NCBI GenBank assembly: GCA_947623925.1
Contig: CANQID010000007.1
Span: 1-47,254 of the forward strand
Direction of reading: 5' to 3'
DNA length: 47,254 nt
DNA from: an uncultured Bacilli bacterium
Lineage (GTDB): Bacteria; Bacillota_I; Bacilli_A; RF39; UBA660
This document shows, one piece after another, positions 41,041-47,254 of the stretch. Below the pieces are notes generated by a model, which saw only the letters and a list, made by a program, of their open reading frames with translations, was not told where the DNA came from and did no database searches. The number at the start of each line of letters is the position of its first letter. Positions within the stretch are counted from its first letter, which is position 1. The translations under genes were made by a program, and so were the position numbers.

Positions 41041-42705
41041 CTATTTTTTTTCAAATCCACTTCCACCAATAAATTCCCTTAATATTGAATCTTTTGGAAC
41101 TTCATCACTAGGTATTGGTAAAAAATTTCTTAAAAAATTAATTAATCTTATTGCTTCTGGATACATCTCATCATCTTCTGGAACAGAAAATAACAAAGGT
41201 TCAGCATATGTTTTTAAAACACCAAGTTCATAAAGTAATGCAGAATTTATAACAGCATCAATATCGCTTTGATAAGGGAATATATATTTTTCCTCTCCTT
41301 CTCTTATCTTTTTCCACATTCTTAATGTATCTGCTGCATTATAACCTCTTGTTTTGTTATCCCTAACAATTCTTCTAAGTCTTCTAGTATCACTTGTATG
41401 TATTCTATTATGGTTATCAATATTTAACTGAGTAAAAGGTCCAATAAATATTTTAAATTTATTTATTCTATCTATAGCCATAGTAAGTTCATCATTTAAA
41501 CCATGTAATCCTTCTATAATAACAACATCATCTTTTTCTAATTGTAAATATTTTTTATTGTATTCTCTTTTACCTGTTATAAAGTTATAATCAGGTAATT
41601 GAACTTTTTCACCTTCTAATAATTTAGATAAATGTCTGTTAAATAAATTTAAATCAATTGATTTTAAACTTTCAAAATCATATTCACCAAATTCATCTTT
41701 TGGAGTATCTTCTTTATTTACAAAATAATCATCTATAGAAATACTATGAGTTTTAAGTCCTCTACTTTGTAAATAAACTTCTAATTTTTTTGCAGTAGTA
41801 GTTTTACCACTTGAAGAAGGTCCTGCTAAAAGTACGAATTTAACATCCTTTCTTCTTTCATATATTTGTTCTGCAATCATCGATAATTGACTTTCAAAAT
41901 GTGCTTCTGCTAAACGAATTATATCGTTGTATTTTCCTTGTGAAACTACTTCATTTAAATCCGCTGCATTTGATATATTTACAATACTACCCCATTTTGT
42001 ATAAGATGCAAAAGTATCTGCTACCATTGGTTTATGTACATAGTCTAAAGTACACTCTGGATTATATATATTTGGCCAACTTAAGACAAATCCATCTTTT
42101 TTAATATAAGTTAATTTAAAATCATCTATTGCATCTGTACTATATGCCATATCACTAAAATAATAATCATACACATCATCTAATCTATATAAATTAACGT
42201 ATGTATTACTTATGTATTTTAAAACTTTAACTTTATCATATTGTTTTTTCTTCCTAAAAAATGAAATTGCATCTAGTCTATCAACACTTACTTTAGTATA
42301 TATTAAATGTTCTTTATGAAGTTCTTTCATTTTATTTTCTAAAGTTTTTAATTCAGTTTTACTAATTTCTAAACCAACAAGTTCACAATAAACTCCCTTA
42401 TCAATTGAATTTTGAATTATAACTTCTGCATCAGGATAAAGTTTTTTTAATGCCACAGTCATTAAAAATTCGACACTACAAGCATATATACTATTACCTA
42501 CAGTACTACTTCTATCGTAAAAATCAACATCACATTTTTTTGTTAGTTTAGTACTTAAATCAGTTAAATTATTATCTACTTTAGCTACTAGTATAGGATA
42601 ATTATAATATTTTTGGAAACTATGACTTATTTCATAAAAAGAAGTTCCTTCCAAAAATTCTTTTGTCTCTAAATTTCTAAAATTGACCTTTATATATTTT
42701 TCCAT
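41041..42705 (-). CDS. TGS-uridine-kinase-type nucleoside kinase
   Basis: A 554-residue two-part protein. The N-terminal ~270 residues resemble the TGS and second additional domains of threonyl-tRNA synthetase ([18 protein letters not shown], later [15 protein letters not shown]). The C-terminal half is a phosphoribulokinase/uridine kinase: Walker [18 protein letters not shown] at about 293-309, SIDDYFVN with the catalytic Asp, [10 protein letters not shown], and [14 protein letters not shown]. Proteins of this layout are common in Bacillota and phosphorylate pyrimidine nucleosides by inference. Why the tRNA-synthetase-like part is fused is not known. Promoter at 42734-42762; co-transcribed with gap. 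Confidence 0.88.
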   Translation of the reverse strand: MEKYIKVNFRNLETKEFLEGTSFYEISHSFQKYYNYPILVAKVDNNLTDLSTKLTKKCDVDFYDRSSTVGNSIYACSVEFLMTVALKKLYPDAEVIIQNSIDKGVYCELVGLEISKTELKTLENKMKELHKEHLIYTKVSVDRLDAISFFRKKKQYDKVKVLKYISNTYVNLYRLDDVYDYYFSDMAYSTDAIDDFKLTYIKKDGFVLSWPNIYNPECTLDYVHKPMVADTFASYTKWGSIVNISNAADLNEVVSQGKYNDIIRLAEAHFESQLSMIAEQIYERRKDVKFVLLAGPSSSGKTTTAKKLEVYLQSRGLKTHSISIDDYFVNKEDTPKDEFGEYDFESLKSIDLNLFNRHLSKLLEGEKVQLPDYNFITGKREYNKKYLQLEKDDVVIIEGLHGLNDELTMAIDRINKFKIFIGPFTQLNIDNHNRIHTSDTRRLRRIVRDNKTRGYNAADTLRMWKKIREGEEKYIFPYQSDIDAVINSALLYELGVLKTYAEPLLFSVPEDDEMYPEAIRLINFLRNFLPIPSDEVPKDSILREFIGGSGFEKK

Positions 42706-42733
42706 AAAATCCCTCTTATTCTATTCATATTTA

Positions 42734-42762
42734 ATTTTATCAAAAAAAACACTATTTGTCAC
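42734..42762 (-). promoter_or_regulatory. SigA promoter of nucleoside kinase-gap
   Basis: GTGACA (42757-42762), a 17-bp spacer and TAAAAT (42734-42739) on the minus strand. The -35 overlaps TTGTCA (42756-42761), a possible -35 of the divergent clpP gene with TTTAAA at 42779-42784. Confidence 0.6.
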
Positions 42763-42819
42763 ACATTTTGATGAATATTTTAAAGTTTTATTAACTATCA
42801 TATAAAAGGAGATGATAAA

Positions 42820-43386
42820 ATGCTTATACCAACAGTTATAGAAAAATCAAATAATAGTGAAAGAGCTTATGATATATACTCTAGATTATTAAAAGATAGA
42901 ATTATAATATTAACAGATGAAATAAATGATAATAACGCTAATATAGTAGTTGCTCAATTATTGTACTTAGATTCAATCAATCATGATGATATTAGTTTAT
43001 ACATAAATTCACCCGGAGGTTCAATTACTGCGGGAATGGCTATATATGATACGATGAATTTCATAAAAAGTGATGTATCTACTATATGCATTGGAATGTG
43101 TGCAAGCATGGCTGCCTTTTTACTTTCAAGTGGTAAAAAAGGAAAAAGATATGCGCTTCCTAATAGTGAAGTTATGATCCATCAACCACTTGGTGGAGCG
43201 CAAGGCCAAGCAACTGAAATTAAAATAGCTGCTGAAAGAATATTAAAACTTAAAGAAAAATTAAATAAATTATTATCAAGCCAAACAGGTAAGGATTTAA
43301 AAACAATTGAACTTGATACTGAAAGAGACCATTTTTTAGATGCAGATGAAGCTTTAGAATATGGATTAATTGATAAAATTTTATAA
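42820..43386 (+). CDS. clpP: ATP-dependent Clp protease proteolytic subunit
   Basis: A 188-residue ClpP with the full catalytic triad: Ser in GMCASMAAF at about 96, His in MIHQPLGG at about 121, Asp in [11 protein letters not shown] at about 170. N-terminal [19 protein letters not shown] is typical; fourteen copies form the degradation barrel used by ClpX and ClpC. Its propeptide is very short (MLIP), as in Bacillus. AAAGGAG is 8 nt before the ATG. Isolated on the plus strand. No CtsR operator is visible upstream. Confidence 0.96.
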   Translation: MLIPTVIEKSNNSERAYDIYSRLLKDRIIILTDEINDNNANIVVAQLLYLDSINHDDISLYINSPGGSITAGMAIYDTMNFIKSDVSTICIGMCASMAAFLLSSGKKGKRYALPNSEVMIHQPLGGAQGQATEIKIAAERILKLKEKLNKLLSSQTGKDLKTIELDTERDHFLDADEALEYGLIDKIL

Positions 43387-43392
43387 TATTAA

Positions 43393-43424
43393 AAAATGAA
43401 ATTATAGGTATATAATTTCATTTT
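43393..43424. terminator. Bidirectional terminator between clpP and a SASP gene
   Basis: A perfect 14-bp stem AAAATGAAATTATA/TATAATTTCATTTT with a GGTA loop, with T-rich tracts on both sides. It serves both convergent genes. Confidence 0.85.
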
Positions 43425-43432
43425 TAATTTCA

Positions 43433-43621
43433 TTATCTATTTGTATCAGTATAATATTGTTTTCCAAGTTCTACTAATTTTTTAGTCATATACCCACCGA
43501 CTGTACCGTTTAATCTACTAGATGTATCTGCGCCTAATGTTATTCCAAGCTCATTTGCAATTTCATATTTTAAATTTTCAATTGCTTGTTTACTTCCAGG
43601 AACTATTAATTTATTATTCAT
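43433..43621 (-). CDS. Alpha/beta-type small acid-soluble spore protein
   Basis: A 62-residue SASP. LIVPGSKQAIENLKYEIANELGI contains the germination protease recognition region around the Glu-Leu-Gly, followed by the DNA-binding part (LGADTSSRLNGTVGGYMTKKLVELG). These proteins coat spore DNA, switch it to an A-like form and protect it from UV and heat; they are digested at germination. I chose ATG at 43621 because AAGGAAGGTGA lies 4 nt upstream. Compared with the second SASP it has Leu for Ala after the Arg (SRLNG) and Tyr-Met for Glu-Ile in GGYMTK, so it is a divergent copy. Confidence 0.93.
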   Translation of the reverse strand: MNNKLIVPGSKQAIENLKYEIANELGITLGADTSSRLNGTVGGYMTKKLVELGKQYYTDTNR

Positions 43622-43739
43622 AAAATTCACCTTCCTTTATTAATATTATTCCCATTATAAACTTTTTTAAAAGACCAATTAATACCAATATTTATTATAA
43701 AAGTAATAATGTTACTAGTAATTTATGTCACTAATATTA

Positions 43740-43835
43740 TAGTTGTAAATGTTAAAAATAATAAAGGAGATGCATTTAATAAATTTGTCCATATTTCATT
43801 ATTTTGTATAATTTTTTGCATCTTTTTTCAGTTTT
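43740..43835 (+). ncRNA. Possible small RNA in the gap between the SASP genes
   Basis: The 250-bp gap holds a plus-strand stem AGATGCA/TGCATCT (43768-43774, 43817-43823) followed by TTTTTTC, preceded by TTACTA-N17-TATTAT (43713-43740). The stem takes up a ribosome-binding-site-like AAAGGAGATG. The frame opened by its ATG closes after 13 codons. The 42-nt loop and weak -35 make this uncertain; the T run might also be chance. Confidence 0.25.
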
Positions 43836-43845
43836 TTTAAAAAAA

Positions 43846-43864
43846 GACAGTTATTTCAACTGTC
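43846..43864 (-). terminator. Terminator of the second SASP gene
   Basis: A 7-bp stem GACAGTT/AACTGTC with a 5-nt loop, followed by seven T on the minus strand, just behind the stop codon. Confidence 0.8.
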
Positions 43865-43872
43865 CAATTTCA

Positions 43873-44082
43873 TTATTTTGCTTGGTAATTTGAACCACCT
43901 AAATGTTGTTCACCCATTTGAACTAATCTCTTAGTGATTTCTCCACCAACTGATCCATTAGCTCTTGAAGTTGCATCTGGTCCTAGGTTAACTCCTAATT
44001 CACTAGCTATTTCATATTTCATTCTTTCGATAGCTTGTTTTGCTCCAGCAACTACTAATTTACTGTTACTTGATTTATTCAT
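43873..44082 (-). CDS. Alpha/beta-type small acid-soluble spore protein (major type)
   Basis: A 69-residue SASP with near-consensus sequence: [26 protein letters not shown] with the protease site, then [25 protein letters not shown], the DNA-binding half. The very strong ribosome binding site (AGGAGGTGA, 5 nt before the ATG at 44082) and a SigG-like promoter point to high forespore expression. The ORF remains open upstream, but that part has no ribosome binding site. It lies directly downstream of thiI, as sspA does in B. subtilis. Confidence 0.96.
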   Translation of the reverse strand: MNKSSNSKLVVAGAKQAIERMKYEIASELGVNLGPDATSRANGSVGGEITKRLVQMGEQHLGGSNYQAK

Positions 44083-44105
44083 GGTTTTCACCTCCTGTAC
44101 ACTAA

Positions 44106-44134
44106 TATCTTGTGTACAAGTCGTGATTTCATAC
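44106..44134 (-). promoter_or_regulatory. Candidate SigG promoter of the major SASP gene
   Basis: GTATG (44130-44134), a 17-bp spacer and CAAGATA (44106-44112) on the minus strand. This fits GnATr-N17/18-CATnnTA with one mismatch in the -10. SASP genes are known SigG targets. Confidence 0.5.
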
Positions 44135-44159
44135 ATTTTTTTTATTGGTAATTTTTGGG

Positions 44160-45332
44160 TTACAATAAATCATTTTTTTCATTTTTTATATTTATTATTT
44201 CTATATTATCTATGGCATCACTTATAAGTTTTTCATAATCAAATTTTTGCTCAATTTCAATGAATTTTTTAAATTCAGGATTAATTATAGGATGTTTTGG
44301 TAAAAATATAGTACAACAATCTTCAAATGGCAAAATACTTGTTTCATATGTATTTATTTTTTTAGATATCTCTATTATTTCTAATTTATCCATACATGCA
44401 ACTGGCCTTATAACAGGAGTATTTGTAACTTCATTTATAACTACCATACTAGTTAATGTTTGGCTTGCTACTTGACCTATACTTTCTCCATTTAATATAA
44501 CTTTACATTTTATTTTTTTTGAATATCTATCAGCTATTCTATACATCATTCTTCTCATAATGGTTATAATATAACTATCGACTGAATTTTTATAAATTTG
44601 TTCTTGAATTTCTGTAAATGGAACTACATGTACTTTTATATTCGATGAATATTCATTTAATATTTGAGCAAGTTTTAAAACTTTATTTTTTGCTTCTATA
44701 CTTGTATGTGGTAAAGATTCAAAATATAAACATTCTATATCTACTCCTCTTTTTAATGATAAATATCCAGCAACAGGACTATCGATACCGCCACTTAACA
44801 TAAGAAGTCCTTTCCCTTGTATTCCAACAGGATATCCACCTATTCCATTAATTAAATCTGAATATATATAAGTTCCTTCTTTTCTTATTTCTATGTTTAC
44901 TACAATATCTGGATTATGAACATCTACTAAGCATTTTATGTTTTTTAAAACATATCCGCCTATTTTAGAACTTACTTCTAATGAATTTATAGAAAATGTT
45001 TTATCAGATCTTTTAGTTTCTATTTTAAATGTATTAAATTTTTTGTTTTTTAAAATATCTACTACTTTATTTCCTATATCTTCAATATTATTATTTACTT
45101 TTTCACAAATAGCTATACTATGAATGCCAAAAACTTTAAGTAATTTATTCAGTACTAAATCGAGATCAGAAGAATTTATGTATATATACATACATGATAA
45201 ATTTTGTTCTATTTTATATTCAATTCCATCTAGTTTTTTTTCTATATTTTTACATAATGTTTTTATAAAAACTTTTCTATTACCCTTTTTAGTTGTTAAT
45301 TCACCATATTTTACTAATAATAGTTTTTGCAT
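44160..45332 (-). CDS. thiI: tRNA 4-thiouridine synthase ThiI
   Basis: A 390-residue ThiI without the C-terminal rhodanese domain, as in Bacillus. The N-terminal ferredoxin-like and THUMP part (about 1-165) is followed by the PP-loop adenylation motif [11 protein letters not shown] at about 180, and the C-terminal [11 protein letters not shown] holds the likely catalytic Cys. It adenylates U8 of tRNA and inserts sulfur delivered by a cysteine desulfurase; it can also feed thiamine synthesis. AGAGGTGAG precedes the ATG. The desulfurase gene usually next to it is not here. Confidence 0.95.
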   Translation of the reverse strand: MQKLLLVKYGELTTKKGNRKVFIKTLCKNIEKKLDGIEYKIEQNLSCMYIYINSSDLDLVLNKLLKVFGIHSIAICEKVNNNIEDIGNKVVDILKNKKFNTFKIETKRSDKTFSINSLEVSSKIGGYVLKNIKCLVDVHNPDIVVNIEIRKEGTYIYSDLINGIGGYPVGIQGKGLLMLSGGIDSPVAGYLSLKRGVDIECLYFESLPHTSIEAKNKVLKLAQILNEYSSNIKVHVVPFTEIQEQIYKNSVDSYIITIMRRMMYRIADRYSKKIKCKVILNGESIGQVASQTLTSMVVINEVTNTPVIRPVACMDKLEIIEISKKINTYETSILPFEDCCTIFLPKHPIINPEFKKFIEIEQKFDYEKLISDAIDNIEIINIKNEKNDLL

Positions 45333-45353
45333 AACTCACCTCTTTTATATAAA

Positions 45354-45382
45354 AGAATATCAAAATTTTTTAATATTATCAA
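45354..45382 (-). promoter_or_regulatory. SigA promoter of thiI
   Basis: TTGATA (45377-45382), a 17-bp spacer and TATTCT (45354-45359) on the minus strand, directly behind the terminator of the surface-protein gene. Confidence 0.6.
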
Positions 45383-45387
45383 TAGAA

Positions 45388-45411
45388 AAATCAGCAAATG
45401 TTTGCTGATTT
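45388..45411 (-). terminator. Terminator of the surface-protein gene
   Basis: A perfect 11-bp stem AAATCAGCAAA/TTTGCTGATTT with a 2-nt gap at the tip (a somewhat shorter stem in practice), followed by TTTTTC on the minus strand. Confidence 0.75.
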
Positions 45412-45414
45412 AAA

Positions 45415-47254
45415 TTAATATAATCTAATTTCATATGTCCATAGTTGAGCAAATTGATTTCCAGTTTTTTTAGACGTGCTTATTAATAAATTATTTTTTA
45501 TATCTCCAATTCCATTTACATATCCATATGGATCCCTAATAAATCCTGTATTATGAACTAAATAATTACTATTTTCAAGTATTGTTGGAACCCAAGAACT
45601 TGTTTTTGTTGTTAATGCATTATAAACAGCATCTGCTAATGAACTATATGATTTTAAATTTAACTTTTTACTCATTAACATTGATTTAGAAGGAATAAAA
45701 TTAGTAGTTCCTGCAGTACTATTTTTTTCATATGAATCCGTTTTATGAGCAGTTAGCCATATTTTATCATTGACTAAATCGATTGCAATATCTGCATTTG
45801 AAATAGCTGTAGGTGCTCCATTTGATGAATCTGGCATTTCTTTAGGGCTTTTTATAACCTTTGGACTATTTAAATTTGTTAAATTATATATTCCTACATA
45901 TTGACTTGTTTTATTTGTTAAACCTTGAGTATATGAAATCATTACTGTGCCATTTCCATCCAAATTTACTGCTGTAGGTTGTCCAACACCCCAAGCAGAA
46001 TTTGTAGTTGGATGTTTAATAAATGCTTCACTAACAGTTACTCTTTTAAATTGACCATTTAGGCTATTAGAAACTGCTAATCCTATCTCATTATTTTTAT
46101 TGGCACCGTTACTAACGCCAAGATAAACCATTAAATATTTATATTGGCTTCCATTATACATAAATTTCCCTTTTATAATAGTTGGATCACATACTTGTAC
46201 GCTATCCCATCCACTTAAGCTTTTCGTTAAAAGATTATTTTCACCAGAATAATAATATCCTGTTGAACTACTCTTTATAACTGTTCTATGTTGAATATTA
46301 TCAACAATTTTTTCACTGGCAACATTTGCAACATAGAATATGTGAATAGTACCATCATCTTCTTTTATTGCTGTTGGAGCATAATTATATATTTTACTTT
46401 TAGTTGTTTTAGCAAATAAATACTTGTTTGATGAAGTTAAAGAAGTATGTGTATAATTTGTACTATCAGGATATAAATCTTTCCATTTTGCGTATAAAGT
46501 TAAGTTTGCATTTGCTGTATATTTACTTCCGCCTTTATATTTTACATCACCTGTTGAAGTTGTACTCCAACCTAAAAACTCATAACCTATCCTACTAGGA
46601 GTTGCTGTTGAAAGGGTTAAACTTACTCCTTCTGTTTTAGTTTGTTTTGCAGGTGTATTATATCCTCCATTTGCATTATATGTAACTGTATATGTAGCTT
46701 TTTTCTTTGTTATTGCGTAAAAAGTTTTATCACTTGTTATATTAACCGTAGCATCTACTTTATACTGTGCAGTTGTCACATTACTTTTTTCTGCCCATCC
46801 AAGTACATTATTTGTACTTGTTATACTTGGTAATTTTACACTACAACTTGTTCCTGTATTATATATACTACATGTTGCTGATGTTTTTCCTATACTTGTC
46901 GCTCCATTTTTATTAAATGTCGCTTTTAATGTCCTACTTGTTATTGCATATAGTGTCTTTCCATTATCACTTTCAGAAACACTTATTGATGATGTTTTAT
47001 ATGTTCCGTTCGTTGCACTTGCACTTGTTGCCCAACCTAACTTATTCCATTCATTTCTTGTTACACTTGGTAATGTTATATTACATTTATCACCTGGTTT
47101 ATATATATAACATACTGATGATGTACTTGAAATTGATGTAGAACCATTTTTATTGAAATTTATAGTTATTGGTTTTTTTGTTATCGCATAAAGTGTTAAA
47201 TTTTTATCTATTTCTATTTCTTTTGAATATGCATATGTTGCACTTGTTGCATTT
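45415..47254 (-). CDS. Large repeat-bearing surface protein with C-terminal beta-propeller, 5' end outside window
   Basis: At least 613 residues; the frame is open to the window edge, so the N terminus is missing. Three repeats of 80 residues come first. The two complete outer ones read FNKNG-(S/A)-TSI, C-x-IY-x2-G-x2-C, LPS-(V/I)-T, LGWA, ending in LYAIT or FYAIT; the third is a classical Listeria-Bacteroides (InlB B-type) repeat with YNANGG, GYEFLGW and LTLYAKW. The last ~380 residues look like a five-bladed beta-propeller of the glycosidase type (APTAIKEDDGTIHIFYVA, CDPTIIKGKF, GQPTAVNLDGNG, GAPTAISNADIAIDL, FIRDPYGYVNG). It is secreted and probably wall-bound; glycan binding or hydrolysis is inferred. 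Confidence 0.8.
   Translation of the reverse strand, partial: NATSATYAYSKEIEIDKNLTLYAITKKPITINFNKNGSTSISSTSSVCYIYKPGDKCNITLPSVTRNEWNKLGWATSASATNGTYKTSSISVSESDNGKTLYAITSRTLKATFNKNGATSIGKTSATCSIYNTGTSCSVKLPSITSTNNVLGWAEKSNVTTAQYKVDATVNITSDKTFYAITKKKATYTVTYNANGGYNTPAKQTKTEGVSLTLSTATPSRIGYEFLGWSTTSTGDVKYKGGSKYTANANLTLYAKWKDLYPDSTNYTHTSLTSSNKYLFAKTTKSKIYNYAPTAIKEDDGTIHIFYVANVASEKIVDNIQHRTVIKSSSTGYYYSGENNLLTKSLSGWDSVQVCDPTIIKGKFMYNGSQYKYLMVYLGVSNGANKNNEIGLAVSNSLNGQFKRVTVSEAFIKHPTTNSAWGVGQPTAVNLDGNGTVMISYTQGLTNKTSQYVGIYNLTNLNSPKVIKSPKEMPDSSNGAPTAISNADIAIDLVNDKIWLTAHKTDSYEKNSTAGTTNFIPSKSMLMSKKLNLKSYSSLADAVYNALTTKTSSWVPTILENSNYLVHNTGFIRDPYGYVNGIGDIKNNLLISTSKKTGNQFAQLWTYEIRLY

Noticed and set aside
42720-42819. 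CtsR or CIRCE heat-shock operator before clpP
   Set aside because: No heptad direct repeat or TTAGCACTC-type inverted repeat is present in the intergenic region.
1-47254. Reassignment of TGA to tryptophan (Mollicutes code)
   Set aside because: Trp codons in conserved positions are TGG, and several well-defined genes (lon, pgsA) end in TGA at the expected length.

Overview
The window reads as chromosomal core DNA from a very AT-rich, endospore-forming member of the Bacillota. It is most likely an uncultured Bacilli lineage. Supporting signs are: a type B (Bacillus-type) RNase P RNA directly behind gpsB; a spoVID-ysxE pair close to lon; a rodZ-like/pgsA/recA/rny block; an alpha/beta SASP gene next to thiI; a complete GerA germination operon; and Spo0A. 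TGG encodes Trp and TGA is a real stop (lon ends in an ATGA overlap with the next gene), so the genetic code is standard. Most genes lie on the minus strand and have ribosome binding sites of the AGGAGGTGAT family. I see no tRNA, rRNA, CRISPR array, insertion sequence, prophage or integrase.

Layout. 1-2.4 kb: lepA abutting a regulator that looks like two SpoIIID-type HTH domains in tandem. 2.4-3.8 kb: a GtrB-like glycosyltransferase and GtrA. 3.8-7.5 kb: gerAA-gerAC-gerAB. 7.6-10.0 kb: two near-identical type IV pilin units and a pilin fused to an FGE/C-type-lectin-like domain. 10.3-16.2 kb: spore morphogenesis and proteolysis (small membrane protein, ysxE, spoVID, unknown gene, lon, inactive polysaccharide-deacetylase-like protein, Tyr/Pro-rich coat-like peptide). 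16.3-21.2 kb: rny, recA with an SOS box, a 390-bp gap holding an orphan expression unit, pgsA, rodZ-like, rnpB, gpsB. 21.2-24.9 kb: a glycosyltransferase and a Tad-like pilus fragment (CpaE-like protein, two TadE-like proteins, two Cys-rich Flp-like pilins). 25-31.4 kb: a surface glycan locus with divergent promoters (radical SAM, GT2, polymerase, phosphoglycosyl transferase; flippase on the other strand). 31.4-37.7 kb: gpmI, spo0A with tandem 0A boxes, glycolipid GT4, YbhN-like flippase, pgk. 37.7-38.2 kb: a compact locus of two convergent overlapping transcripts around a 41-codon ORF. 38.2-47.3 kb: a LamG-bearing pilin, gap, a TGS/uridine-kinase-type nucleoside kinase, clpP, two SASP genes, thiI and a large surface protein cut by the window edge.

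Two themes run through the window. One is sporulation and germination: Spo0A, SpoIIID-like, SpoVID/YsxE, GerA, SASPs, and a recurring sporulation-type -10 placed directly in front of the ribosome binding site. The other is the cell surface: at least eight pilin or pilus-related genes with no assembly ATPase or prepilin peptidase nearby, glycan synthesis, and paired cysteines in nearly every secreted protein. The strongest candidate for something undescribed is 37882-38215. There, two convergent promoters, two terminators, a sequestered ribosome binding site and a 10-bp 5'/3' complementarity are arranged like a type I toxin-antitoxin or other antisense-controlled peptide locus. All assignments are from reading the sequence; no searches were run.
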